Virus record (IMG/VR): IMGVR_UViG_3300007345_010896
Span: 1-46,239 of that record
Length of the DNA stretch: 46,239 bases
Strand: one strand, 5' to 3'
DNA from: a virus
Within the stretch, counting starts at the first letter, position 1. Every line of letters starts with the position of its first letter. The notes under the pieces were generated by a model. That model saw nothing but the letters and a program-made list of their open reading frames with translations. It had not been told where the DNA came from and searched no databases. The position numbers and the translations under genes were made by a program. This document shows, in pieces, positions 32,580 through 39,307 of this stretch.

Positions 32580-32956
32580 GGCGACACCTCCGGGCGAGCG
32601 GCGAGCATTGCGGCGTAGATGGCCTTGGTCTCTGTGTCAGTGATGCAATCCTTGCTACCCGCCCATGTTGGGTATCCGACTTCGATGTCGCATGCCTTAT
32701 CAACCATCGCCTCTGTAGGTTCCAACGGAACAAGCACGTATCCGTCCGGGGTTGCCATGGTGAAGCGGGTGTTCCACATGGTCACCGCATCGACTTCAAA
32801 TCCATCGCAGGTTCGAATTCCCTCGCACTCACATTCGGTGCACTTAACCTGCTTCCATTCGACAATGTTGTGACTCCACAAGTCCTCATCCATATCCCTG
32901 GATAGCCATGGCTTTGACCCGCAGAACGGGCACGGCTTCAGTTCGATCTCGCTCAT
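32576..32956 (-). CDS. Lar-family restriction alleviation protein
   Basis: A 126-residue protein. The N-terminus MSEIELKPCPFCGSKPWLSR and the later CTECECEG with MWNTR near residue 60 make a Lar-type zinc finger. The Rac prophage Lar modulates type I restriction; family members are usually named by this similarity only. The C-terminal half (after about 65) is a separate part with YVLVPLEPTEAMVDKA, found at the end of many phage proteins. ATGA overlap downstream. Confidence 0.75.
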   Translation of the reverse strand: MSEIELKPCPFCGSKPWLSRDMDEDLWSHNIVEWKQVKCTECECEGIRTCDGFEVDAVTMWNTRFTMATPDGYVLVPLEPTEAMVDKACDIEVGYPTWAGSKDCITDTETKAIYAAMLAARPEVSP

Positions 32957-33144
32957 GCCGCGATACCCCTCTGTATTTCGTAGTCCCGCTGATCCCAGCC
33001 GGCCTCCCATTCCTTGCGCTGCAGGCGGCCCGGCTCACCCATCTCGAACAGCGGCACTGCGCTGCGCGGCTTGTGGGCCTCGCGCATGTAGCGGCCGGAC
33101 TGACGCGCCCGGCGCAGCAGCTCTTTGTCGACCTCAGGCTGCAT
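32953..33144 (-). CDS. Small hypothetical protein, weakly RMF-like
   Basis: A 63-residue basic protein: MQPEVDKELLRRARQSGRYM, later RLQRKEWEAGWDQRD. The spacing of Arg-rich helix and R.EWE.GW recalls ribosome modulation factor-like phage proteins, but the similarity is too low to call. Part of the replication/nin operon by overlap on both sides. Confidence 0.6.
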   Translation of the reverse strand: MQPEVDKELLRRARQSGRYMREAHKPRSAVPLFEMGEPGRLQRKEWEAGWDQRDYEIQRGIAA

Positions 33145-33697
33145 GGCGCACCTCCGGCGTTTCTTCAGCAGCAGCGGCCGGTTCGTCCGCCGCGATCGCC
33201 ACGTTGAGCTCGCGCGCAATGTCGTCCATGTGCTTGGCGACCTGCTCGCGCGTCGCCGGCACTGCCTCGCGCACCTGGTGCTCGATCTCGGCCACCGGTG
33301 CCGCCGGAAGCTCGCCGCCGCGCATCACGAATTCCTTCGCCCGGTTGTAGGCCGCCAGCAGCAGCTTGTCGGCCTTCTCGGCGCTCGCCAGCCGGTAGCG
33401 GTGGCCGTCCAGGTACTGCCACACCAGCCGGGTGAATCCGTCCTGCTGACTGGCATCGGCGCGCACCGCGTCGAATGGCGGGATGCCCAGGCACATCATC
33501 CGGAACTGAGGCAGTGTCGGCGGCCAGGGCTCTGCGGTCGCGATGCACGCTGCCAGCCCATCAGCGAGCTGCCGACCCGACAACCCGGAAAGACCCTTCG
33601 ACCACGTCGCCGCCGCCGCGCCCGCCGGATTCGCCGTGTAGGCGCTGGTCCACTTGTGCCCGTAGATCTGAGCCATGTGTCTCCACAGCTGATCCAT
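33134..33697 (-). CDS. Replication protein P-like
   Basis: A 187-residue protein resembling phage lambda P-type helicase loaders. It starts MDQLWRHMAQIYGHKWTSAY and has TWSKGLSGLSGRQLADGLAAC (32-52) and WPPTLPQFRMMCLGIPP (58-74), typical of this group. It would load the host DnaB helicase at the phage origin. Its first 137 bases overlap the end of the DUF1376 gene in another frame, which is longer than usual. Confidence 0.78.
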   Translation of the reverse strand: MDQLWRHMAQIYGHKWTSAYTANPAGAAAATWSKGLSGLSGRQLADGLAACIATAEPWPPTLPQFRMMCLGIPPFDAVRADASQQDGFTRLVWQYLDGHRYRLASAEKADKLLLAAYNRAKEFVMRGGELPAAPVAEIEHQVREAVPATREQVAKHMDDIARELNVAIAADEPAAAAEETPEVRHAA

Positions 33698-34508
33698 GGC
33701 GTTCTGCGATTGCAGGCGTGGCGTCGATGACGTTTCCGCCCTGCTGTCGGGCGAGGATGAACTGCTCAACTTCGTCGGCAGGTGCGAGGCGACGTGGTCC
33801 ATGATGGGTTCCGGTGTTCTGCGGGGGTTGCTTGGGGCCTTCGGCATGGCGGGCCCGGGCGGTGGTGACCGCCCAGGCGAAGGGCTTCGCAACCGGTGGT
33901 GCGCGGCTCAGGCCCTCGGTGACGGTGTCTGCGTAGGCCTCAGGCGTCACACCCTCCGCCAGCCCAGCAAGCAGGTCCGGGTGGCTCGGATTGGTCGTTG
34001 GACATCCGGCCTGGCGCATCAGCAGGCATGCACGCCCCGCCAACGTCGCGCCCTCAGAGATCTCTGGTGCTTGCTTAGATCTATCTGGAGTAGAGGTGGT
34101 GTCTGGTGATTGGTGAGCTTTCGATCCGGTTTCATTTTCGGAACCCAGCGGAAACCCGCTGGGTTCTTCGCGGGTTTCGTTATGGTTATTTTTGGGGGGT
34201 CTCCCCCCCTTCCTTCCATTTGCGCGCGCGGTGGCGATCCGGCCGCGCGCCTTCTCAAGCTCCTCTTCCACCCGGCCGTTAACCCAGAGGTTTCCCTCAA
34301 GGCGGAAGAACTCGGCCAGGACCACATCGACCGCGGCGCGCTCGTCAGCTGACCGGGCCCGCGCGATGCGATGCGCCTGATCCTCGGGGATCCCGCTCTC
34401 CGTGGCGTAGTAGCGATCGAGAAGCAGCGTGTAGACGCCGTGCTCCAGCAGGCTCAGGTGGCCCGTGTCCTTCGCGTAATCGCCCAGGTGGCGCTCGTAG
34501 TAGTTCAT
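33561..34508 (-). CDS. DUF1376 (YdaU-like) replication protein
   Basis: A 315-residue protein of the DUF1376 / YdaU group, which takes the place of lambda O. The N-terminus MNYYERHLGDYAKDTGHLSL, then HGVYTLLLDRYYATESGIP and a basic NGRKGGRPPKN (about 105-115) are characteristic. The middle is a linker of Ser/Thr/Pro; iterons that often mark the phage origin are not obvious here. The last 45 residues overlap the P-like gene and may be less well conserved. Confidence 0.8.
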   Translation of the reverse strand: MNYYERHLGDYAKDTGHLSLLEHGVYTLLLDRYYATESGIPEDQAHRIARARSADERAAVDVVLAEFFRLEGNLWVNGRVEEELEKARGRIATARANGRKGGRPPKNNHNETREEPSGFPLGSENETGSKAHQSPDTTSTPDRSKQAPEISEGATLAGRACLLMRQAGCPTTNPSHPDLLAGLAEGVTPEAYADTVTEGLSRAPPVAKPFAWAVTTARARHAEGPKQPPQNTGTHHGPRRLAPADEVEQFILARQQGGNVIDATPAIAERHGSAVETHGSDLRAQVDQRLHGESGGRGGGDVVEGSFRVVGSAAR

Positions 34509-34509
34509 G

Positions 34510-34827
34510 TCAGGCAGCCAGCAGCACCGTGTCATCGTCGGCCAGCACCGGCAGCCACGTCTGGCAGCGCTTGCGGCTCATGCTGCAGATACGCGGCGCT
34601 CCGTGTACTACCAGCCCGTCCGATTCGAGCTCGGGCAGGCGGCGGGCCACCATGTGTCGGTCCAGGCCGGCCGAGAACGCCAGCTCGCGACTGGTGAGTC
34701 CGGGATACTGGCGAACCGCCGTTGCAACCTGCGCCTGCTGTTGTGCCTGCGCACCCGAATCTACGAGCTCGTGCGCCGCTTCGTGGCTGGTGTCCGGATC
34801 GGTGTTGCGTGCGGGAAGGTGGCTCAC
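34510..34827 (-). CDS. Winged-helix DNA-binding protein
   Basis: A 105-residue protein with GTG start in a GTGA overlap. Residues 35-75 (VATAVRQYPGLTSRELAFSA then LDRHMVARRLPELESDGLVV) fit a winged helix of the MarR/GntR kind. It stands directly before the DUF1376 gene in the early operon; probable regulator or origin-binding accessory protein. Confidence 0.72.
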   Translation of the reverse strand: MSHLPARNTDPDTSHEAAHELVDSGAQAQQQAQVATAVRQYPGLTSRELAFSAGLDRHMVARRLPELESDGLVVHGAPRICSMSRKRCQTWLPVLADDDTVLLAA

Positions 34828-35006
34828 TGCTCATTCCTCCGTGCCCACGTCAGGTCGCTGTACTCGCGCACTGTCATGAGCTTGCTGGGTGATGGCGATC
34901 CTGGCCGCTCGATCTGGCCACCCTTGGCCAGGAATGCGTCCACGTCGCCGGCGAGGCGATCGCGCTGCGCCGACTTGGCGCGGATGTCGTTGTCGAACTG
35001 GCTCAC
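34824..35006 (-). CDS. Small hypothetical early protein
   Basis: A 60-residue charged protein, MSQFDNDIRAKSAQRDRLAG at its start and a later KLMTVREYSDLTWARRNEQ. GTG starts and GTGA overlaps with both neighbours show it is translated as part of the operon. No family recognised. Confidence 0.65.
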   Translation of the reverse strand: MSQFDNDIRAKSAQRDRLAGDVDAFLAKGGQIERPGSPSPSKLMTVREYSDLTWARRNEQ

Positions 35007-35482
35007 AGCACGTCCTTCTGACCCTTCGACTCACGGAGACGTGTCATGAGGACGATCAGCGACGACTGCACTGCGGTTGCGGCTGTCTGCAGCTCGGAGA
35101 ATTCGTTGTTGGTGATCAGGCCGTCTTGCAGGCACTTGTGGAGCATTTCCGCGAAGTGGCCCTTACTGGCTGAGGTCGCAAGGATCGTGCTCGTCAGGCA
35201 ACCGGCATCCGCTGGCGGCTCCAGACCATGCAGGCCATAGCCGTGCTCGGCCGCCAGCGCGACCAGGATCCGGTGGTCGCCCGTCAGACCCATGATTTCG
35301 TTTGCCTCGGCCAGGGTGAGCCGGTGGGTCTTGTTGTTCGGGTTGATCTTGTTGCGGAGCACCGCCCCGGACATGGGCTTCTCTTCGCCCTTGTCGTTCA
35401 CGGTGATCAGCCTGGTCGCCAGCGCCTCGGCGCCGCCCGGATAATCCTTCACGGTCTTGTGTGCTGCGTCAGTAATGTTCAT
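35003..35482 (-). CDS. CII-family phage regulatory protein
   Basis: A 159-residue protein of the phage CII/CP76 regulator family. It has MNITDAAHKTVKDYPGGAEA, then MSGAVLRNKINPNNKTHRLT (37-56) and LAEANEIMGLTGDHRILVAL (57-76), the family hallmark. It would act as the activator that decides lysogeny. It starts the run of early genes after cro but is separated from cro by the forward cassette at 35537-36290. Confidence 0.88.
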   Translation of the reverse strand: MNITDAAHKTVKDYPGGAEALATRLITVNDKGEEKPMSGAVLRNKINPNNKTHRLTLAEANEIMGLTGDHRILVALAAEHGYGLHGLEPPADAGCLTSTILATSASKGHFAEMLHKCLQDGLITNNEFSELQTAATAVQSSLIVLMTRLRESKGQKDVL

Positions 35483-35536
35483 GCGGCTGCTCTGTGAACG
35501 TGGTTAGGAGCGCTGTGGCGGCGCAACATCGGCGCC

Positions 35537-35734
35537 ATGGACAACAACAACTCAGGGATGGCCGCCAGAAATGGCGTGGTGACGCTGGTGCGGATGTGCG
35601 GAAAGCCGTTCGTGCTGCGGAGGGTGGACGGAAGGCCGAAGGCGTTCCCGCTTGCCCTCCCCGACCTCGGGCCGGTGCCTGAAGGTGGCGGCCAAGTGCT
35701 GTGGATGTGGGACGGCACCGATGGCGACGCATAA
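35537..35734 (+). CDS. Small hypothetical protein, forward cassette
   Basis: A 65-residue protein starting MDNNNSGMAARNGVVTLVRM with a short hydrophobic strand pattern. It lies head to head with cII (54 bp between starts) and antisense to the cro-cII transcript. No clear ribosome-binding site. Family unknown. Confidence 0.5.
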   Translation: MDNNNSGMAARNGVVTLVRMCGKPFVLRRVDGRPKAFPLALPDLGPVPEGGGQVLWMWDGTDGDA

Positions 35735-35746
35735 CGCTGCGGGTGC

Positions 35747-35800
35747 CGCCCTCCTTGCGATAGGCTGCTGTTTCCACACGAACAGCCCGCAAGGAGGGCG
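35747..35800 (+). promoter_or_regulatory. 13-bp perfect hairpin hiding a ribosome-binding site
   Basis: CGCCCTCCTTGCG (35747-35759) and its exact complement CGCAAGGAGGGCG (35788-35800) can pair; inside, GGCTG/CAGCC extends the stem. The 3' arm contains AAGGAGGG, the ribosome-binding site of the gene starting at 35805. A possible -10 (GATAGG at 35759-35764) would start RNA around 35771, inside the loop, giving a transcript without the 5' arm. Confidence 0.8.
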
Positions 35801-35804
35801 ACAG

Positions 35805-36290
35805 ATGGCCAAGGTCAACAAGGAACGCTTGCTTCGCATCCTGCAGATGGCAGAGGCTGCACACCCCCAGAGGGTAGATCTCGTCACTGAGCTCGGAGTC
35901 GAGTGCGACGCCGCTATCGTGGAGATCCTGTACCTCCGGGACCACGGCCTGATCGACATCCATGTATCTGGCTACATGGGCTCCAGCGAGCCATCCTTGA
36001 CGCCTGCAGCAATCACCACCGCAGGCTTGGACTACCTTGCGGACGATGGCGGGCTCACTGCAGAACTTGGTGCCTTGACGGTCAAGATTCATGCGGAGAC
36101 CCTTCAGCAGATGCTTGAGCTGATGGTGCTTCGCTCAGATCTAGATCCGCCTCAAAAGCAGAAATACGTCGACCAGCTTCGTCAGCTGCCTGCCGAGACC
36201 ACAAAACACCTCGCACTGAAGGCAGTTGACGCGGCGATTCAGCAGTCCGGAAAACTACTCCCGCTACTTCAAAGCATGTTTGATTCGTGA
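35805..36290 (+). CDS. Forward-strand accessory protein between cro and cII
   Basis: A 161-residue protein beginning MAKVNKERLLRILQMAEAAH. Residues 1-80 read like a winged-helix fold (RVDLVTELGVECDAAIVEIL, LRDHGLIDIH, then TAAGLDYLADDGG), as in small transcription-associated proteins; the rest is helical with repeated Leu/Lys (LQQMLELMVLRSDL). The start has a strong AAGGAGGG site locked in the hairpin. It runs against cro-cII transcription. Function unknown; exclusion or control of lysogeny is possible. Confidence 0.72.
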   Translation: MAKVNKERLLRILQMAEAAHPQRVDLVTELGVECDAAIVEILYLRDHGLIDIHVSGYMGSSEPSLTPAAITTAGLDYLADDGGLTAELGALTVKIHAETLQQMLELMVLRSDLDPPQKQKYVDQLRQLPAETTKHLALKAVDAAIQQSGKLLPLLQSMFDS

Positions 36291-36432
36291 CCATGCGCTT
36301 GAAGTGCAATGCAGTCGTCGGCGTCAGCGGCGCCAGAAACTCGTCGAACGGGATGGCATGTTCATCGTCCATCACGACTGCGCCCCAGTGCCCGAAAGCC
36401 AAGGACGCCGGTTTGAAGAACTCAGGCGGCAT
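36288..36432 (-). pseudogene. 5' fragment of a gene after cro, cut by the cassette
   Basis: Immediately after cro a reverse frame opens at ATG 36432 (MPPEFFKPASLAFGHWGAVV...) and runs with coding-like, high G+C third positions for about 47 codons. Beyond 36290, where the forward gene ends, the frame stays open to 36082 but third-position use collapses to that of antisense DNA. I read this as the start of an original phage gene whose rest was replaced by the forward cassette. It could instead be a real short gene ending inside. Confidence 0.45.
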
Positions 36433-36643
36433 TGACCATCTCCTGGCCCGCCCTCTCGGCCTCTGCCCGAGCCTGCATGACCTTCCGGCGCAACCAAGGG
36501 TTAGCCAGCAAGACGTCAGCAGGGATGCCGCGAGCCTTCCAGTTCTGGACGCGCTGGCGATTGGAAATGCCAAGGCGACGGGCCAGCTTCACCGGCCCGC
36601 CGAGGCGCTCGATCACAAGGGAATCAGGGTGCAAGGTGTCCAT
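36422..36643 (-). CDS. Cro-like repressor
   Basis: A 73-residue protein, MDTLHPDSLVIERLGGPVKL at its start, with the DNA-binding part ARRLGISNRQRVQNWKARGIP (21-41), typical of Cro/YdaS-type proteins read from this divergent pair. It starts close to the -10 element of its promoter, with only a few bases of leader. It faces the repressor across an 81-bp operator region. Confidence 0.82.
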   Translation of the reverse strand: MDTLHPDSLVIERLGGPVKLARRLGISNRQRVQNWKARGIPADVLLANPWLRRKVMQARAEAERAGQEMVNAA

Positions 36644-36651
36644 AGGTCGAT

Positions 36652-36681
36652 AGTACACACCACGAAAGTGCACCCTGTCAA
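36652..36681 (-). promoter_or_regulatory. Promoter of cro (early right promoter)
   Basis: On the reverse strand a perfect TTGACA (36676-36681) is followed after 18 bases by TGTACT (36652-36657). The start point would be about 36645, at or just before the cro AUG (36643), so the transcript would have almost no leader. The -10 overlaps one operator half-site. Confidence 0.65.
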
Positions 36682-36693
36682 CTTGGTGTGTAC
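36653..36693. promoter_or_regulatory. cI-cro operator: paired half-sites
   Basis: GTACACACCA (36653-36662) and its exact complement TGGTGTGTAC (36684-36693) form a 10-bp inverted repeat. The inner 8-bp halves GTACACAC/GTGTGTAC are 25 bp apart (33 bp centre to centre, about three helix turns) and bracket the cro -35. The same pair with one changed base, at the same spacing, lies before the left operon. Confidence 0.8.
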
Positions 36694-36712
36694 CGGGACC
36701 TGTGGGGATGCC

Positions 36713-36718
36713 GATAAT
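36713..36718 (+). promoter_or_regulatory. -10 element of the repressor promoter
   Basis: GATAAT at 36713-36718 lies six bases before ATG 36725. RNA would start at the A of the AUG, so the repressor mRNA would be leaderless, as lambda cI is from PRM. No good -35 is seen at normal spacing, which fits a promoter needing activation. No ribosome-binding site precedes the ATG. Confidence 0.55.
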
Positions 36719-36724
36719 CGACGA

Positions 36725-37195
36725 ATGTCATCAATGCATGAATCCACGGGGCGGCTGTATGCCGCTGCCGCCAAGCTTGTCCCGCCAATCAGCGGGCCGA
36801 CTGAGCTCGCTGCTGCCCTTTCGGTCAGCAAGCAATCTGTCACCAATTGGAGGTCGCGCGGCGTCTCCAAGGAAGGTGCCATCGAGGCTCAGCGGGTCTT
36901 GGGCATCAATCTTGATTGGGTGTTGCAGGGTCAGTTGCCCATGTTCATTGCCGCGGCTGAAGCGCCTGCCGCTCAGTCTCAGTCTGCAAGACAGCAGCGC
37001 CAGATACTCCGAGACGCGTCGAAGCTGGTGCGGCTGGTACTAGATGGCAACATCCCTTTGACCGACGAGCAGAAAGAGGACTTGTCAGATAGGGCGATCG
37101 CCATCGTTTCAGAGAGATGGGGGAATGGCTTCCCCAGCGAACTGGATGCCTATAAGGCCGCACTGGAGCTGGTTGCGCGCGTCCAATCCAGGTGA
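36725..37195 (+). CDS. CI-like repressor without peptidase domain
   Basis: A 156-residue repressor. Residues 24-65 (GPTELAAALSVSKQSVTNWR, then SRGVSKEGAIEAQRVLGINLDWVLQGQ) are the helix-turn-helix of phage CI proteins. The remaining 90 residues are helical and charged, with no Ser-Lys S24/LexA peptidase motifs. Start 36725 (or ATG 36734) lies just after the -10. It is divergent to cro and followed by the gene at 37204 in the same transcript. Induction would therefore not be by RecA-driven self-cleavage. Confidence 0.8.
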   Translation: MSSMHESTGRLYAAAAKLVPPISGPTELAAALSVSKQSVTNWRSRGVSKEGAIEAQRVLGINLDWVLQGQLPMFIAAAEAPAAQSQSARQQRQILRDASKLVRLVLDGNIPLTDEQKEDLSDRAIAIVSERWGNGFPSELDAYKAALELVARVQSR

Positions 37196-37203
37196 GGAGT
37201 GAT

Positions 37204-37566
37204 ATGGCAATAAGCGACAAGGACATGCAGGATTTGGCACGGGTGCTCTCAGCATCTATGGGTCTCAAGCCCAAAGCCAAAGCCGGCCTCCTCCATGTGG
37301 TCGAAACGCATGGCGAAGAGTTCCGCATGACCGCAGTCCAGCGCGATGTGATCTACGGACGCATCCGCGACCTGGGCAATCTCTTCTGGCTTAACTGGCT
37401 GATTAGGCAAGAAACAATGCACGTTTTTGGCGTCATGGAGGCCCTATCCGATGACGAGCTGATGGCGCTCATGAGCAAGATGCAGCGCGCTCAAGAGTGC
37501 CGTGAGGAAGGCGTGGCATTTAACGAGGTGCCCGGCCTGATGAAGTCCTCACACGCCGATTTTTGA
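37204..37566 (+). CDS. Hypothetical protein in the repressor operon
   Basis: A 120-residue protein starting MAISDKDMQDLARVLSASMG, with a strong GAGGAGT site, eight bases after the repressor stop. It is helical, without signal or membrane segment; NLFWLNWLIRQETMHVFGVM (about 60-79) is a hydrophobic helix. Co-expression with the repressor in the lysogen suggests a role in lysogeny or exclusion. Family not recognised. Confidence 0.7.
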   Translation: MAISDKDMQDLARVLSASMGLKPKAKAGLLHVVETHGEEFRMTAVQRDVIYGRIRDLGNLFWLNWLIRQETMHVFGVMEALSDDELMALMSKMQRAQECREEGVAFNEVPGLMKSSHADF

Positions 37567-37642
37567 ATGATTGGCGCAGCGCTGCCCGGCCTGGCGCTGT
37601 ACTGCTTAGCGGCCGGAACTCTAATACCCACAGGGGGATGCA

Positions 37643-38308
37643 TTGAACGCAACATCAGAAGGAAATGTGCAGGTGAACACTGCAGGTAAGGCGGCATGGA
37701 TTGTCCTTGCGATCGCATGGCTCTGTTTCTTGATCCCCGTCCCGGGGCTTGGACTCTTTATCGGCTGGCCGCTCAATTTGGTGGCCTTCGTCCTCGCCAT
37801 TGTCGCCATCGCAAAGGGCGGCGCCATGAAGGGGCTAATACAGCTTCTGCTATCGCTTATTGGCTCTCCGATCGTTTACTTCATCGGCGTCGCCATCTTT
37901 GCCGGGGCCGTTGGAGCCCTTGACCAGAGTGGAAGAGCTGCGCGCGAGAACGCCACCAGTGCTACCCAGGTCGAGCGCAATGCTGCAGTGACGCCTTCGG
38001 CAGTGCCAGCTATTGAAGTGACGGCGCAGCAGCTTCACCAGGACTACGAGGCGAACGAGATCGCTGCCGATGCGAAGTACAAAGGCAAAACACTGCTGAT
38101 CTCAGGCACAGTGGAATCCATCGAATCTGACTTCATGGACAAGCCGACCGTGCATCTGACGGTTGGAGACTTTGCATGGGTCCAGCTGTCTGGCATCTCG
38201 AAAGATGTGGCCGCCTCTCTATCCAAGGGAGCCCGCATCACCGCTCAGTGCAAAGGTGCCGGTGAGGTGATCGGTTTCCCGGCTGCCAGCGATTGCATCC
38301 TGCAATGA
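37643..38308 (+). CDS. Membrane protein with tRNA_anti-like OB domain
   Basis: A 221-residue protein. Residues 12-100 hold two to three membrane helices (AWIVLAIAWLCFLIPVPGLG, LVAFVLAIVAIAKGG, IVYFIGVAIFAGAVGA). Residues 128-215 match the tRNA_anti-like OB-fold family: QLHQDYEANEIAADAKYKGK then LISGTVESIESDFMDKPTVHLTV. The start is TTG 37643 behind AGGGGG; a GTG at 37673 with AAGGA is a second choice. It is expressed with the repressor region and ends at a strong terminator. Membrane anchoring fits surface or exclusion functions, but this is inference. Confidence 0.8.
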   Translation: MNATSEGNVQVNTAGKAAWIVLAIAWLCFLIPVPGLGLFIGWPLNLVAFVLAIVAIAKGGAMKGLIQLLLSLIGSPIVYFIGVAIFAGAVGALDQSGRAARENATSATQVERNAAVTPSAVPAIEVTAQQLHQDYEANEIAADAKYKGKTLLISGTVESIESDFMDKPTVHLTVGDFAWVQLSGISKDVAASLSKGARITAQCKGAGEVIGFPAASDCILQ

Positions 38309-38330
38309 TTCACTGAGCAGAACGCACGAA

Positions 38331-38355
38331 CCCCGCTCCGGCGGGGTTTTTTTTT
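38331..38355 (+). terminator. Intrinsic terminator after the repressor operon
   Basis: CCCCGC, a TCCG loop and GCGGGG followed by nine T. A textbook terminator on the forward strand. It separates lysogenic transcription from the left operon. Confidence 0.95.
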
Positions 38356-38411
38356 GGCCCGTAGTTTTAGATAAACGGGAGCTTAACGGGTACACGCCGC
38401 GAATTGGAGTA

Positions 38412-38453
38412 GTACACACTGCGGTTGCGCAGTGAGGACACATGGTGTTTACT
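38412..38453 (+). promoter_or_regulatory. Left-operon promoter with operator half-sites
   Basis: GTACACAC (38412-38419) and GTGTTTAC (38445-38452) repeat the cI-cro half-sites with one changed base and exactly the same 25-bp spacing. Between them lie TTGCGC (38425-38430) and, after 17 bases, TTTACT (38448-38453), which act as -35 and -10. This is the expected counterpart of lambda PL/OL for the forward operon. Confidence 0.75.
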
Positions 38454-38490
38454 ACATCCGTCGCCCCACTCCCGGGGCCGGAGAAAGAAG

Positions 38491-38607
38491 ATGCCCCTTA
38501 AACGTCGCCCCATGTGGATCTGGATCGGTGCCGTCTATGCGCTGTTCGTGTTCGCCTCGGCGGCCGGCATCGCCTTCGGCAACCGGCTGTTTGGGTTGGA
38601 GTGCTGA
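38491..38607 (+). CDS. Small one-helix membrane protein
   Basis: A 38-residue protein: basic start MPLKRRPMWIWIG, then one hydrophobic helix (AVYALFVFASAAGIAFG). Good GGAGAAAG site. First gene of the left operon, with a leader of about 30 bases. Function unknown. Confidence 0.65.
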   Translation: MPLKRRPMWIWIGAVYALFVFASAAGIAFGNRLFGLEC

Positions 38608-38609
38608 TC

Positions 38610-38972
38610 ATGGCCTCCGTCATGGAACAGCATCCCGAGGCTGAGGTGCGGCGCTTGCGCAAGAACCTCAACACTCTGCAGGGCAACCTGCGCAACACCG
38701 GCCTCAACATGCCTGGTGCTGACACCGCCTACCGTGCGGCCATCTTTGTCGGCGCTGATGCCGAGCAGGCATGGGAAGCGGCCCGCCGCCACGAGCTGGT
38801 GATGCTGGGCTTTGCAGACGAGATCGAAGAGCCGAAAGGCCTCAGCTTCCCGTCCCCCCGGAACTCGATCGACGAACGCCGCGCGGCACGCCAGCGCCAA
38901 ATCGACAGCGTGCGCGCACTGGTCAACCCATTCTCGCTGTCCGCTCCGGTCAGCCTGGAGCGTGCCGCATGA
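38610..38972 (+). CDS. Hypothetical left-operon protein
   Basis: A 120-residue protein, MASVMEQHPEAEVRRLRKNL at its start, helical with many charged residues, no signal peptide. Two bases after the previous stop and overlapping the next gene as ATGA. No family recognised. Confidence 0.65.
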   Translation: MASVMEQHPEAEVRRLRKNLNTLQGNLRNTGLNMPGADTAYRAAIFVGADAEQAWEAARRHELVMLGFADEIEEPKGLSFPSPRNSIDERRAARQRQIDSVRALVNPFSLSAPVSLERAA

Positions 38973-39307
38973 GCGCCTCCAAGCTCACCCCGGCGCCGTG
39001 GGAAGTCAGCCATGGCGGACACGGGAGCCACTCTGGCTTCGTGATTGACGAGTATTTCGTCCTGAGTCGTGCCGTTGCCGACGACGTCGCAATCGCCGCA
39101 GACATCATTGATCCGGCAACTGGTATGCCCAGCGAGGCCAACGCCCGCCTGATCGCCGCCGCGCCCGAACTGCTGGAAGCGTTAATCAAGGCGGATCAGA
39201 TGTTCAGGGATGTTGGGTTCATTGCCGAGGCAGACAGATTGCGTCCCGGGAGCCTCGGCAGCGAGATCCGCGCCGCCATCGCCAAGGCCACGGGCGGTGG
39301 TGCATGA
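38969..39307 (+). CDS. Hypothetical left-operon protein
   Basis: A 112-residue protein. Start MSASKLTPAPWEVSHGGHG, and in the middle SEANARLIAAAPELLEALI (about 64-83). The 'PW.v' start and 'ANARLIAAAPELLEAL' helix recur in many uncharacterised phage proteins of Proteobacteria. ATGA overlap on both sides. Role unknown. Confidence 0.7.
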   Translation: MSASKLTPAPWEVSHGGHGSHSGFVIDEYFVLSRAVADDVAIAADIIDPATGMPSEANARLIAAAPELLEALIKADQMFRDVGFIAEADRLRPGSLGSEIRAAIAKATGGGA

